Positions 1 through 9,313 of a stretch of DNA of 64,000 nucleotides are shown piece after piece. The stretch is from Bradyrhizobium ottawaense (lineage in GTDB: Bacteria > Pseudomonadota > Alphaproteobacteria > Rhizobiales > Xanthobacteraceae). A model generated the notes under the pieces. That model saw only the letters and a list, made by a program, of their open reading frames with translations, ran no database searches and was not told the origin of the DNA. The DNA lies in assembly GCF_900099825.1 (NCBI RefSeq), contig NZ_LT629693.1:806001-870000 (forward strand). The letters are read 5' to 3'. The number at the start of each line of letters is the position of its first letter. Within the stretch, counting starts at the first letter, position 1. Made by a program: the position numbers and the translations under genes.

Positions 1-703
1 CTCGGCGGGCGAACAACGCGACCGTGCAGCATCCCATCGAGCCGCAGATCTTGAACGTAGGCGCTTCCCCCTGTCACCTTGGCCGGAATGTCGATCCGCT
101 GCACGGGTTGGTTCATCACGGTGAAGTCTGCGGGCAAGGTCAAACGCGCGTTCTGCTTCGCGTCCACCGACAATAGTTGGTCGCGAACCAATTCGCCGTA
201 ACCAAGTCGCATGCGATTAGGGCCGAATACGTCGCCGTTGCGGACCTGTAGTGAGGTGGCGGACACGCCGAGCCTGCGAGCGGCCTCTTCGATAAGTATC
301 TCGCGCGCCTGCGCCGCCGCGTGTCGAATTGCCGTGCCGGAGTCCTGCATCGAGTGGCTTGCGGCCGTGTATCCCTCATTGGGCGTCCGTGCGGTGTCTG
401 CCGTGACCAGCGATAGCCGATCTAGCGGAACCTTGAGTTCCTCGGCCGCGACCTGGAGCAGCGCCGTCTTGAGACCCTGGCCAAGTTCGGCCTTTCCGGT
501 GAGAATCGTAACGGCCCCCGATGCGTCGAGGCGAATCCAGGCGTCGATGCTTGGCGTGTCGTCGAGACTTCCCGGAAGACCGGCTTCGAGGGTGCTCCAC
601 CAGTTCCCGTTTCGGTTTGTCCATGCGCCCCGGAAAGCCGGAAGGCGACGATGAGCGCGCCGGCGCCCGCCAACACGCTGCGCCGCGAGACACCACGCAT
701 CAT
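1..703 (-). pseudogene. Molybdopterin-dependent hydroxylase large subunit (IorB-like), frameshifted and cut by the window edge
   Basis: Xanthine-dehydrogenase-family molybdenum-binding subunit, which hydroxylates an aldehyde or N-heterocycle with electrons leaving through the neighbouring [2Fe-2S] protein and cytochrome. The start overlaps the stop of the [2Fe-2S] gene (ATGA). The N-terminus has a Tat signal (SRRSVLAGAGALIV), so a periplasmic enzyme is expected. After about 40 residues the reading frame changes. The Tat part reads in one frame up to about base 580. The conserved continuation (LPGSLDDTPSIDAWIRLD, then GKAELGQG, TADTARTPNEGYTA and SHSMQDSGTA) reads in another frame that stays open to base 1. 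Adding one base near 576-586 would join the two frames cleanly. This is either a true inactivating deletion or a sequencing error. The rest of the gene lies beyond the window. Confidence 0.8.
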
Positions 704-1188
704 CGTCCTGTCCTCGCATCGGCAGTCTTCGGCTTCATCTCTTCCGCGGCACGCCGGATCGCACGCAAAATTCGCATGTGTGTTCCGCATCGGCAGAGAT
801 GAGGCTGAAGTTCGGCCCTGATCGACTCATCGGGGGCGTGCGGGTCGCGATTCAGCAGCGCCTGGGCACGCATCATCATGCCGGGAATACAATAGCCGCA
901 TTGTGCCGCTTGCTCGGCGATGAAAGCGCGCTGCATCGGGCCAGGCGCGTCCAGACTCCCAAGTCCTTCGAGCGTGGTGATCGTCCGTCCCTCCAACACC
1001 ATCACCGGCATTATGCAGGAGAAAATGGCCTTGCCATCGACGATGACGGTGCAAGCTCCGCATTGACCGAGCCCACAACCATATTTTGCGGAATTCAGCC
1101 CGAGTTCGTCCCTGAGAACGTAGAGCAGTGGAGTGTCTGGGCTCGCCTTGATGGATCGGCTCTCGCCGTTAACGGTCAGCGTTGTCAT
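700..1188 (-). CDS. [2Fe-2S]-binding subunit of a molybdenum hydroxylase (IorA-like)
   Basis: Small iron-sulfur electron-transfer subunit, 162 residues, the usual size for this family. It has the plant-type ferredoxin cluster at Cys38, Cys43, Cys46 and Cys58 (CGCGLGQCGACT) and the second cluster typical of the family at Cys97, Cys100, Cys132 and Cys134 (CGYCIPGMMM and LCRCGTH). It would pass electrons from the molybdenum centre to the triheme cytochrome encoded 42 bp upstream. Its stop overlaps the large-subunit start, so translation is probably coupled. The substrate cannot be told: related enzymes oxidise isoquinoline, nicotinate or aldehydes. Confidence 0.93.
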   Translation of the reverse strand: MTTLTVNGESRSIKASPDTPLLYVLRDELGLNSAKYGCGLGQCGACTVIVDGKAIFSCIMPVMVLEGRTITTLEGLGSLDAPGPMQRAFIAEQAAQCGYCIPGMMMRAQALLNRDPHAPDESIRAELQPHLCRCGTHMRILRAIRRAAEEMKPKTADARTGR

Positions 1189-1230
1189 GGTGCTTCACCG
1201 AACCTTCTGCCCTTTGTTGTCCAGTCCGAC

Positions 1231-2538
1231 TCACGGATTGCCTCTTGCTTGCGCGACCGCTTTGGCTATCCCATCCCACGGCTTTTTCCCGGCAAACTCG
1301 GTGCGCAGATAGTTGGTGAGATCGGAAATCTGCCGGTCATCAAGAATATCGCCAAAGCCGGGCATGATCGGACGCGCAGAGCCGCCGGCGGATGCCGGTA
1401 TTCCCCGCACGACAAGATTGACCAGGTTGGCGGGCGTCTCGCCGGCAACGGCGGTGGAGAGAGCAAGCCTCAAGCCGCCCAGCGGCAAGGGTCTGTCGCC
1501 TTCGTGGCACGACGCGCAAACGGCGGTGTAGATCGCTCCGCCCGGATCGGACGGGATAGACGGCGTGGCAGCCTGCACGCCGGCCACCTGCGGCAGACGT
1601 CCTGGACCTGATGGGTCCGGTATCTTCACATCGCTCCGTCCTTCACCCTTGCCGAGCGACGCAAGATAGGAAGCCATTGCGCTTACGTCCGCGCGGTCGA
1701 CCAAGGACAGATTGTCGACCACGTTCGCCATGGGGCCCTGAGCCGTCCCATGCTGGGGGTGCGAGCCACGCGCGAGATAGTCCGTGAGGGCAGCCACGTC
1801 CCAAGCGATGGGCGATTGCGAGCTTCGACCGAGCGCATAGGCACGCCAGCCCTCGGCTTCGCCTCCTTCGAAACTGGCCGATGTCTTTTCCGCTCCTAGC
1901 AGATTTCGAGGGGAATGGCAGGCGCTGCAATGCCCGAGTCCATCGACCAGATACTTTCCCCTGTTCCACTTCTCATCCTTTGAAGGGTCGATGACAAAAC
2001 GCACCTGACGCAGAAACAGAAGCTTCCAGAAGGCCAGCGTCAGACGAACATTGAGAGGAAACGGAAATTGATTTGGCGGCGCTGACGCCTTGACCGGATC
2101 GATCGACATGAAGAAGGCATACAATGCCTTCGCATCATCGTCCGACACGCGCGTGAAATGATCGTATGGGAACGCCGGGTAAAGGTGGCGGCCCTCACGA
2201 TCCACTCCGGACCGCAGGGCGCGAATGAAGGCCTGCTCCGACCATCGTCCGATGCCGGTTTCGGGATCGGGCGTGATGTTGGTGGAGTAGATCGTTCCGA
2301 AGGGCGTCGGCATCGCAAGCCCTCCGGCGTATGGCGCTCCGCCCGGTGCCGTATGACACGTGGTGCAGTCTCCGAGTAGCGCGAGACTCGCTCCACGACG
2401 CGTCGCGGCAGGATCCAGAGTTCTGGCTGACGGAGGATCAACCGGAGGAATTGGCGATTCCCAGGCGTAGAGAAGTGCCAACGTCCCGCCCATCGCGCCG
2501 ATAGCAAGCAGTGCGAGCAGAACGGACCTGAACTTCAT
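1231..2538 (-). CDS. Triheme c-type cytochrome, electron acceptor for the molybdenum hydroxylase
   Basis: Exported cytochrome of 435 residues with an uncleaved anchor or signal segment at residues 5-24 and three haem sites: C58-x2-C61-H62, C204-x2-C207-H208 and C341-x2-C344-H345. This layout matches the cytochrome subunit of membrane alcohol and aldehyde dehydrogenases. Being first in the operon, followed by the [2Fe-2S] and molybdenum subunits, it most likely carries electrons from the periplasmic hydroxylase to the respiratory chain. A strong ribosome site (AGGAGG) lies just before the chosen ATG. Axial methionines for each haem were not assigned. Confidence 0.92.
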   Translation of the reverse strand: MKFRSVLLALLAIGAMGGTLALLYAWESPIPPVDPPSARTLDPAATRRGASLALLGDCTTCHTAPGGAPYAGGLAMPTPFGTIYSTNITPDPETGIGRWSEQAFIRALRSGVDREGRHLYPAFPYDHFTRVSDDDAKALYAFFMSIDPVKASAPPNQFPFPLNVRLTLAFWKLLFLRQVRFVIDPSKDEKWNRGKYLVDGLGHCSACHSPRNLLGAEKTSASFEGGEAEGWRAYALGRSSQSPIAWDVAALTDYLARGSHPQHGTAQGPMANVVDNLSLVDRADVSAMASYLASLGKGEGRSDVKIPDPSGPGRLPQVAGVQAATPSIPSDPGGAIYTAVCASCHEGDRPLPLGGLRLALSTAVAGETPANLVNLVVRGIPASAGGSARPIMPGFGDILDDRQISDLTNYLRTEFAGKKPWDGIAKAVAQARGNP

Positions 2539-3082
2539 CGCCTTCGCCTCCTGAATGGAGACGCCATATCAGGCGGCCGTGGGTGCTATCTTTTCAGTTT
2601 CACGCGGCACTTGAACAATCTCCCGATCAGGCGTCGACTGCAGGGAACTCTCCTTTTCGATCACCTGCTCGACGAGCAGAGTGTGGGCGCGTTCAGTCGA
2701 ACGAAGCCCGTTGGGTATCGCCTGCTGCCCAGCTTCCCTTTGGTCGACCCCGCCGCCACAATGCATTACGCCCTGCTCGCGACACCAAATCAAAAAGCCG
2801 TCCAAAGCATGAGCGGAGAGTCCAATACGCTCGCAGGGCTGCGGCGTAAGGTGCCTGACGACGACCCGCTCATCTGGAAAACGAGCGTGCCGCCAAGGCA
2901 GCGATTGCCGCGTTTCGCAGAGAATCGTTACCGCGGCCACGCCGCCCGCCGCCCATGCAAGCCATCTATCTTTGACGGCCTCTTGCTATTTATCGTTTGA
3001 TAATTAACTCTCGATCCTGCTTGAAGTCAAGTGTCAGACGTGCCGAACCGAAGCTGCGCGCCGACGAACGAGGATTGCTGCC
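2539..3082. other. Intergenic region between divergent cytochrome and MFS genes; one unrecognised reading frame
   Basis: A 544-bp gap. A minus-strand frame of 123 codons (2569-2940) ends 30 bp before the cytochrome start and could be a small gene or a decayed fragment. I recognise no domain in it, its third-codon bases are only moderately GC-rich, and overlapping frames are also open, so I do not call it a gene. Near the MFS gene are two short inverted repeats: TTATC-GTTT-GATAA at 2990-3003 and CTTGA-AG-TCAAG at about 3020-3031. They lie where an operator for the transporter would be expected, but no regulator for it is seen nearby. Confidence 0.4.
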
Positions 3083-4294
3083 ATGTCTTTGCCGACGCTC
3101 ACGACGGACCAACGGATCCCCGAACTCACCCGCGCACGCACATTTGCCATGGCGGTTTGTGCGGGTATCGCGGTCGCAAACATCTACTACAATCAGCCCC
3201 TGCTGGGCCTGATCGAAGCAAATTATCCAAACTCTTCCGTCATCGGACTGATACCCACGGCCACACAATTTGGTTACGCGGTCGGCCTCCTCTTGTTGGT
3301 GCCATTGGGCGATCTCGTCGAGAGACGACGCCTTATCGCTGTCCAATTCGCTGTTCTGGCGGCTGCCCTCGCATTCGCGGCGCTCGCTCCGTCCACGCTG
3401 GCGTTGATCGCGGCGTCGCTCATCCTGGGCGTAGCCGCCACTGTGGCCCAACAGATCGTCCCATTCGCTGCGACGCTCGCCGATGACCGGACCCGGGGCG
3501 CCGCGGTCGGCACGGTGGTAAGCGGAATCCTGGGCGGCATTCTTCTCAGCCGCACGATAGCCGGCTTCGTCGGATCACACTTCGGATGGCGCGAGATGTT
3601 TTGGCTAGGCGCGCCATTGGCCCTCGGCGCCGCCGCGCTGGTCCGTTTGATCCTGCCACGCCACCATCCGACGCAGACCATCGGATACGCTGCCGCACTG
3701 CGTTCGCTCGTCCACCTGCTCATCGAGGAGCCGGCGCTTCGGCTGGCCGCAGCGACGCAAGCGATGCTGTTCGCCTCGTTCATCGCTTTCTGGACCGTTT
3801 TATCTCTCCATCTGCAGGAACCGGCATTTGGGCTCGGTCCGGAGATCGCTGGCCTGTTTGGCATCATCGGTGCGTCGGGAATACTCGCTGCGCCGCTCGC
3901 AGGTCGAGTAGCCGACAAGCGGGGCCCTCATCTCGTGATTGCGATCGCTGCGGCTATCTCGCTTTCGTCCTGGGTTGCTTTCGCTGGCTGGAACACCGTC
4001 GCGGGACTGACCGTCGGCGTCGTGTTGCTCGACGTGGGAGTAAACGCAGCGCTCGTTTCAAATCAGCACCTGATTTTCGCCCTGCGTCCGGAGGCTCGGA
4101 GCAGGCTGAACACGGTGTTCATGACCGCAATGTTCATCGGTGGCTCGCTCGGGTCCCTCGGAGCGAGTTGGGCGTATGCGCACCTGTCATGGCTCGGCGT
4201 TTGTGGCTACGGGGCTGCGCTTGGGACAGCAGGCCTGCTCCTGCAGCTGCCGACGCTTCTGCCTCCGACCGGCCGGAAGGTCTCACATCACTGA
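3083..4294 (+). CDS. MFS transporter (DHA1-type drug/metabolite exporter)
   Basis: Inner-membrane major facilitator protein of 403 residues with about 12 hydrophobic segments. The N-terminal stretch ANIYYNQPLL and the loop PLGDLVERRRLI (MFS motif A region after helix 2) are typical of the small-molecule efflux group. The start ATG follows GAGGATTGCTGCC, an acceptable ribosome site. It is followed after 50 bp by two FAD monooxygenases on the same strand, so it may export or import an aromatic compound handled by them. The substrate is unknown. Confidence 0.88.
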   Translation: MSLPTLTTDQRIPELTRARTFAMAVCAGIAVANIYYNQPLLGLIEANYPNSSVIGLIPTATQFGYAVGLLLLVPLGDLVERRRLIAVQFAVLAAALAFAALAPSTLALIAASLILGVAATVAQQIVPFAATLADDRTRGAAVGTVVSGILGGILLSRTIAGFVGSHFGWREMFWLGAPLALGAAALVRLILPRHHPTQTIGYAAALRSLVHLLIEEPALRLAAATQAMLFASFIAFWTVLSLHLQEPAFGLGPEIAGLFGIIGASGILAAPLAGRVADKRGPHLVIAIAAAISLSSWVAFAGWNTVAGLTVGVVLLDVGVNAALVSNQHLIFALRPEARSRLNTVFMTAMFIGGSLGSLGASWAYAHLSWLGVCGYGAALGTAGLLLQLPTLLPPTGRKVSHH

Positions 4295-4344
4295 CCCCCA
4301 CTCTTCGGATTTTGTGAACGGCCCCCATCAGGAGATTGCACGGA

Positions 4345-5454
4345 ATGCGCATCGCGGTCGTCGGAGGTTCTCTTGCGGGACTATTCACGGCAACGCTGCT
4401 TACGCAGGATGGACACGACGTCACCGTTTACGAGCGATCGGTCCATGGGCTCGAAGGGCGCGGGGCCGGCCTGCTGGGCAGGCGCGAGACATTTGCCATT
4501 CTGCGCGCCTCGGGATGCGAGCACGTGGCTCGCGTCGGGGTGGTTGCGCGGGACCGCATCGTGTTCAGCGATGCGGGATCTACCGTTGACCAAAAGATGC
4601 CGCCTCAGACACAGATATCGTGGGACTACATCTATCGTGTCTTTCGGCAACGGATGTTGGATGGAGCGTATCTGGTCGATCGAAACGTCGAACATCTTCG
4701 CGAGCAAGCCGATCATGTTGTTCTTCGCTTTACCGACGGAAGCGAAGCGGTTGCCGACCTCGTCATTGGTGCTGATGGAATAGCATCCGTCGCGCGCGCC
4801 ATCGTCGATGGCCCAACGGCCGCCAATGCGTACGCGGGCTATGTCGGATGGCGCGGCCTTCTTCCAGAACTTGCCTTGCCGGGCTTTGCGGCCGACGACC
4901 TCCTCGAACGTTTCGCATATTTCCGGATGCCCCATTCCCATGTGATCGGATTCCTGGTGCCTGGACCGAACGGCGAAACCGAGACCGGAAGTCGACGATA
5001 CAACTGGGTCTGGTATCGGCCGGCCGTCGAACCGACCGCGCGGGACCAGGTGCTCACCGACCTCGAAGGCCGCGTCCACCCGTACTCGCTTCCTCCGGGC
5101 GCGGTTTCCGAAGGAGCCCGCGAGAATCTCGTTGACGACGCCAGGCGTCTGTTACCTCGCGCTTTCGCTGCGGCGATCGAAGCGACGACCCGCCCGTTCG
5201 TGCAAGGGATCTTCGACTACGAAACGGAGCGCATGGTCTCGCGACGGATTGCGCTGGTGGGTGACGCGGCATTCGTCGTGCGACCGCATACGGGAATGGG
5301 AATTGCAAAGGCTGCGGCAGACGCGCTCGCGCTGCGAAAGCACCTGTCATCGGCGACGCTCGCCGACGCACTCCGGGGGTACAAGCAAGAACGAGTACAA
5401 GTGGGCACAGCCATCGCCGCATCTGGCCGCGAATTGGGTGCGCATCTCATATGA
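4345..5454 (+). CDS. FAD-dependent aromatic monooxygenase (first of a tandem pair)
   Basis: Class A flavoprotein hydroxylase of about 369 residues. It has the N-terminal FAD fold IAVVGGSLAGLFTATLL, the central DG motif (LVIGADGIASVAR) and the C-terminal GD motif (LVGDAAFVVRPHTGMG) that contacts the FAD ribityl chain. I chose the ATG at 4345, 10 bases after AGGAG, over an in-frame TTG nine bases earlier. It most resembles the 2,6-dihydroxypyridine 3-hydroxylase/salicylate hydroxylase-like group, but the substrate is not certain. The next gene is a clear paralogue 42 bp downstream. Confidence 0.88.
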   Translation: MRIAVVGGSLAGLFTATLLTQDGHDVTVYERSVHGLEGRGAGLLGRRETFAILRASGCEHVARVGVVARDRIVFSDAGSTVDQKMPPQTQISWDYIYRVFRQRMLDGAYLVDRNVEHLREQADHVVLRFTDGSEAVADLVIGADGIASVARAIVDGPTAANAYAGYVGWRGLLPELALPGFAADDLLERFAYFRMPHSHVIGFLVPGPNGETETGSRRYNWVWYRPAVEPTARDQVLTDLEGRVHPYSLPPGAVSEGARENLVDDARRLLPRAFAAAIEATTRPFVQGIFDYETERMVSRRIALVGDAAFVVRPHTGMGIAKAAADALALRKHLSSATLADALRGYKQERVQVGTAIAASGRELGAHLI

Positions 5455-5496
5455 ACCCCTTTGTGGTCGTCGAAACAGCGAATTTGGGAGAGGCGG

Positions 5497-6645
5497 ATGA
5501 GTTGGCATGCCGACCGTGACTTCACGGTTACGATCAGTGGTGGATCGGTTGCGGGGCTTTGCAATGCGATTACCCTTCGCAAACTCGGTGCAACCGTAAG
5601 AGTTCACGAACGCGTGCCGGGCCCGATGATGGCACGAGGGGCCGGCATCGTCGTTCAGAACGAATTGATGGGGCTGCTTGAGCAAAACGGTGCAGGTCCT
5701 CTCCCTTTCACGTCCTGCCGCGGTCGGCGATATCTCAACTCGGACGGCGGAGACGGCGTTCTGCAAGAGATGCCGCAGGAATTCACGTCTTGGGAAGCTA
5801 TCCAGGCGGCACTGCGGGCCGGCGTTCCGAATGAATGTTATCGTGCAGGCTCAGAGGTGGTGACGGTGTCCCAGACGGGCTCCAGGGTCTCGGCGACCCT
5901 TGGCGACGGCTCTGTGGCGGAAAGCGATCTGTTCGTGGCTGCCGACGGCTCGGGCTCTGCAATACGGCGTAAAATGATTCCCGATGTCGAGGCGAGGTAT
6001 GCCGGCTACGTTGCCTGGAGGGGTACGCTGGACGAGAGCAACGTACCTTCTGACCTTCTGGCCTTCTTCGACGACCGTTTCACCTTCTCCGAAGCCCGCA
6101 ACGGCGGGCACATGCTGGCGTATTTCATCCCGGGAAGCGACGGCGCCGTTGCGGCCGGATCACGGCGTCTCAACTGGGTCTGGTATGTGCATGTTGATCC
6201 GACCGAGTTGACGAACGTGCTGACCGACAAGAACGGCATACGGCATCGATCTTCGCTTCCGCGCGGTACGACGCCGGAGAGGATCATTGCCGATCTGAAG
6301 GCGCGTGCTTTGCGCAACATTCATCCGAAGATGGCCGCGCTGGTCTCGGAAACGCGCGACCCTTTCCTTCAGACCATCCTCGACGTGACGGTGCCGAAAA
6401 CCCTGTTCGGTCGGGTCTTGCTGACCGGTGACGCAGCTTTCGTCGTTCGGCCCCACACCGCGGGGGGAACCGCCAAGGCTGCCTACGAGGCGTCGGTTCT
6501 CGCGCGCGCATTGAAGTCGGCGCGCGCAAATGTTGACGTCGCGCTTCAGTCCACGGAGCGGCTGCAACTGGAATATGGCAACGCCCTCTACCAATACGGC
6601 CTCGCGCTCGGGAATCGCTGGTCGCGCGAAAGAAGCACCGACTAG
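5497..6645 (+). CDS. FAD-dependent aromatic monooxygenase (second of a tandem pair)
   Basis: Flavoprotein hydroxylase of 382 residues, paralogous to the preceding gene along its length: the same FAD fold (TISGGSVAGLCNAITL), DG motif (LFVAADGSGSAIRR) and GD motif (LLTGDAAFVVRPHTAGG). Both share the segments RRYNWVWY / RRLNWVWY and YAGYVAWRG / YAGYVGWRG. The ATG at 5497 follows GGGAGAGGCGG. The pair may act as two oxygenases with different substrates or as a cooperating pair. They probably form an operon with the MFS gene. Confidence 0.88.
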   Translation: MSWHADRDFTVTISGGSVAGLCNAITLRKLGATVRVHERVPGPMMARGAGIVVQNELMGLLEQNGAGPLPFTSCRGRRYLNSDGGDGVLQEMPQEFTSWEAIQAALRAGVPNECYRAGSEVVTVSQTGSRVSATLGDGSVAESDLFVAADGSGSAIRRKMIPDVEARYAGYVAWRGTLDESNVPSDLLAFFDDRFTFSEARNGGHMLAYFIPGSDGAVAAGSRRLNWVWYVHVDPTELTNVLTDKNGIRHRSSLPRGTTPERIIADLKARALRNIHPKMAALVSETRDPFLQTILDVTVPKTLFGRVLLTGDAAFVVRPHTAGGTAKAAYEASVLARALKSARANVDVALQSTERLQLEYGNALYQYGLALGNRWSRERSTD

Positions 6646-6650
6646 CTCGA

Positions 6651-7544
6651 TCAGCTGGCGCCCGGTCCGAACCGATCGACCAGAAAATCGATGAAGAGCC
6701 GGACCTTGACCGCAAGATGTCGCGTAGGTGGATAAACCGCGTAAAGGGCAAGCGGCGGCGCCGAATAGTTCGCAAGGACGGCTTGAAGACTGCCATTTTT
6801 TAGGGCCTCCGCCGCGATGAACTCCGGTATCAATGCGACCCCCCTACCCTTCGCCGCCACGTCGCGCAGCACCTCCGCATTGTTGACGCACAACGACCAG
6901 GCCGGCTGGATCCAGTGGTCGCCGTCGCCGCCCGTCAACTTCCACTGATTGCCCGTCAGCAGGAAACCGTAGGTCAGGGACACGTGATCGCGGAGGTCTT
7001 GCGGATGCATCGGCGTGCCATGACGCTTCAGATAGTCAGGCGACGCACATACCACCCGCGCGACGGGAACAATCTTGCGGGCGATCAGACTCGAGGATTC
7101 CAGTTCGGCGATGCGAAGTGTGACATCGAAGCCATCCTGGACGGGGTCGAGAAGATCGTCACTCAGCACAAGTTGAAGCTGAAGATCGGGATACTTCGCC
7201 ATGAAGTCCGCGAGCGCCGGCCCCAGGCGTATCGTGCCGAACGACATCGGCGCATTGATCCGCAACAGACCGCGCGGTGCCGATTGCAGCTGCGTGACCG
7301 CCTGATCCGCAGCGTCAATCTCCGAGAGGATGGCGATGGCACGCTCGAAATACATCTGGCCGTTTTCGGTTGGACTGGCGTGCCGGGTGGTGCGGTTCAG
7401 CAATTGTACGCCGAGGCTCTCCTCGAGATCGCCGACATACTTGCTGATCGCGGAGCGCGAGAGCCGCAGTTGACGGCCGGCTTCGGCGAAGCTGCCACTC
7501 TCCACAACCTTTACGAAGGCTCTCAGGCTGCCCAGTTTGTCCAT
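6651..7544 (-). CDS. LysR-family transcriptional regulator
   Basis: LysR-type regulator of 297 residues. The N-terminal winged helix-turn-helix is visible (MDKLGSLRAFVKVVESG, then LRLSRSAISKYVGDLEESLG). The effector domain follows and ends near FIDFLVDRFG. The ATG at 7544 follows GGAGGGCGG and fits the family start. An earlier in-frame codon would add seven residues. It is divergent from the VOC dioxygenase/hydrolase pair (122-bp gap) and convergent with the FAD monooxygenases (5-bp gap). By position it most likely controls the dioxygenase operon. Confidence 0.92.
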   Translation of the reverse strand: MDKLGSLRAFVKVVESGSFAEAGRQLRLSRSAISKYVGDLEESLGVQLLNRTTRHASPTENGQMYFERAIAILSEIDAADQAVTQLQSAPRGLLRINAPMSFGTIRLGPALADFMAKYPDLQLQLVLSDDLLDPVQDGFDVTLRIAELESSSLIARKIVPVARVVCASPDYLKRHGTPMHPQDLRDHVSLTYGFLLTGNQWKLTGGDGDHWIQPAWSLCVNNAEVLRDVAAKGRGVALIPEFIAAEALKNGSLQAVLANYSAPPLALYAVYPPTRHLAVKVRLFIDFLVDRFGPGAS

Positions 7545-7666
7545 CCGCCCTCCGATTGTCGCCAAATTGTAGACACAGAGGTCATAAAATCATGGATTGT
7601 CCTCAAAACAAAGCCATCCGATATCTCACGCCAGAGCGATGTTGCTCATTCGACTTGGAGGAAGAG

Positions 7667-8605
7667 ATGTCAGGACTTCATCACGTCACGGCCATTGCCG
7701 GCGATCCGATCCGGAATTTCGGCTTCTATACGCGGGATCTCGGCCTGCGGTTCGTCAAAAGGACCGTCAATTTCGACGATCCGGCCACCTATCATTTTTA
7801 TTATGGCGACGAGACCGGTCGGCCGGGCACGATCCTGACGTTCTTTCCGTGGCAGGGAGTGCCACCCGGTCGTAGGGGCGTCGGCGAAACCCACCAAACC
7901 GCTTTCCGCGTGCCGCTTCGATCGCTGGGCTACTGGACGAAGCGCTTCCTGGAAAAGGGAGTCCATCACGAAGCGCTCGAAAAGCGTTTCGGGGAATCGG
8001 TTCTGTCGTTCACTGATCCCGACGGCATGGCGCTGGCTCTCGTCGGCGTGCCAGGAGCCGAGGATGAGCCGGCCTGGAACGACGGTGACGTGCCGGCCGA
8101 ACATGCAATCCGCGGATTTCACGGAGTAACGTTGCTGCTTGACGATGCCAGGAAGACCGCGGCCATCCTCACCGACGTGCTCGGCTTCAGGGAGACGGCT
8201 CGAGAGGGTTCCGTGACCCGCTACAAGGCGGCAGGCGAGATTTATGGAAGCGTGGTCGACATCTATGAAGCGAAGGGATTCCTGAGAGGCCATGAGGGTG
8301 GCGGTTCGGTGCATCACATCGCATTCCGCGCAGCCGACGACGCCGAGCAAAGCAGGTTGTCTCAACGGCTCGTAGACAATCATGGACTGCATCCGACCGA
8401 ACAGAAGGACCGCAACTACTTCCGGTCGATCTACTTCCGCGAACCGGGTGGCGTGCTGTTCGAGATAGCGACCGACATCCCTGGCTTTGCAGTCGACGAG
8501 CCGGTTGCGACGCTGGGACGCGCACTGAAGCTGCCGAGCTTCCTCGAGCCACACCGCGAAGAGATCGAGGGTGTCCTGCCGGAGTTGGAAGGAGCCGTGT
8601 CATGA
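7667..8605 (+). CDS. VOC-superfamily ring-cleaving dioxygenase (MhqO-like)
   Basis: Type I extradiol-like dioxygenase of 312 residues built from two glyoxalase/VOC modules, starting at GLHHVTAIAGDP and GFHGVTLLLDD. Each module has the paired beta-alpha-beta folds. The His of GLHHVT, the His of VHHIAF and the Glu of LFEIATD fit the metal ligands of this group. The ATG at 7667 follows GGAGGAAGAG; an in-frame start 111 bases earlier lacks family similarity. It overlaps the next gene by four bases (ATGA), the usual MhqO-MhqD arrangement seen with hydroquinone/catechol or quinone stress. A second copy lies at 21091-22032. Confidence 0.9.
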   Translation: MSGLHHVTAIAGDPIRNFGFYTRDLGLRFVKRTVNFDDPATYHFYYGDETGRPGTILTFFPWQGVPPGRRGVGETHQTAFRVPLRSLGYWTKRFLEKGVHHEALEKRFGESVLSFTDPDGMALALVGVPGAEDEPAWNDGDVPAEHAIRGFHGVTLLLDDARKTAAILTDVLGFRETAREGSVTRYKAAGEIYGSVVDIYEAKGFLRGHEGGGSVHHIAFRAADDAEQSRLSQRLVDNHGLHPTEQKDRNYFRSIYFREPGGVLFEIATDIPGFAVDEPVATLGRALKLPSFLEPHREEIEGVLPELEGAVS

Positions 8606-9231
8606 TGGACGAGTCCGCATTCGTCTATCGATTTGAGCCCGGAAGCAGAGCCGGTGCGCCTCCGCTCCTGCTCCTGCACGGCACCGGAGGAGACGAGAAC
8701 GATCTGATGCAGGTCGGGGCTACGATATCGCCGGGTTCGCCGTTGCTCTCACCACGTGGGCGCATCCTCGAGCACGGTATGCCGCGCTTCTTCCGCCGCC
8801 TGGCGGAGGGCGTATTCGACGAAGAAGATGTGCGCAAGCGTGCTCTGGAGCTTGGCACGTTCGTCGACGGTGCGCGGCAGCGCTATGGTATCGAAGCGCC
8901 GATCGCCGTAGGATTTTCCAACGGCGCGAACATCGCGGCCGCGCTGCTTCTGATGAAACCGGAGGCACTCGCCGGTGCAGTCCTGCTCCGGGCCATGGTG
9001 CCTCTGTCGGAGCCACCCAGCGCGAGGCTCGACGGCAAGCCGGTGCTCATTCTCTCCGGGCAAGCAGACCCGATCGTTCCGGCCGGCAATGCCGCCAGAC
9101 TTTCGGCGATGCTCTCGGATGCGGGCGCCAACGTGGTCCATAAGATCCTGCCCGCCGGACACCAACTTTCGCAGGCGGACGTCAGGTTGGCCCGCGATTG
9201 GACCGCCAGCGTTGACGCTCGAGTTGTCTAG
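8602..9231 (+). CDS. Alpha/beta hydrolase (phospholipase/carboxylesterase family, MhqD-like)
   Basis: Serine hydrolase of 209 residues. The oxyanion loop LLLLHGTGGDEND, nucleophile elbow GFSNGAN, acid DPIVP and base GHQLS form the full triad of the carboxylesterase/lysophospholipase-like group. The start overlaps the dioxygenase stop, so the two are translationally coupled and probably act together, the hydrolase cleaving a ring-fission product or ester. The operon ends at the hairpin at 9240. Confidence 0.9.
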   Translation: MMDESAFVYRFEPGSRAGAPPLLLLHGTGGDENDLMQVGATISPGSPLLSPRGRILEHGMPRFFRRLAEGVFDEEDVRKRALELGTFVDGARQRYGIEAPIAVGFSNGANIAAALLLMKPEALAGAVLLRAMVPLSEPPSARLDGKPVLILSGQADPIVPAGNAARLSAMLSDAGANVVHKILPAGHQLSQADVRLARDWTASVDARVV

Positions 9232-9239
9232 CCGGATCT

Positions 9240-9272
9240 GGAGCCGAACTGTCACTCTGACAGTTCGGCTCC
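9240..9272. terminator. Bidirectional hairpin between convergent genes
   Basis: A perfect 15-bp stem (GGAGCCGAACTGTCA and its complement) closed by a 3-base loop CTC. It lies nine bases after the hydrolase stop and 42 bases beyond the end of the minus-strand antiporter gene. There is no clear T-run on either side, so it may act as a shared mRNA-end stabiliser or a Rho-assisted terminator rather than a classic intrinsic terminator. Confidence 0.8.
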
Positions 9273-9313
9273 GATACATGGCCCGCGCCTGCCTCTCGAC
9301 GACGGCGCTATCG

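Noticed and set aside
2569..2940. A 123-codon minus-strand frame just upstream of the cytochrome gene
   Set aside because: No family recognised, weak codon bias and overlapping open frames; kept only as a note in the intergenic entry.
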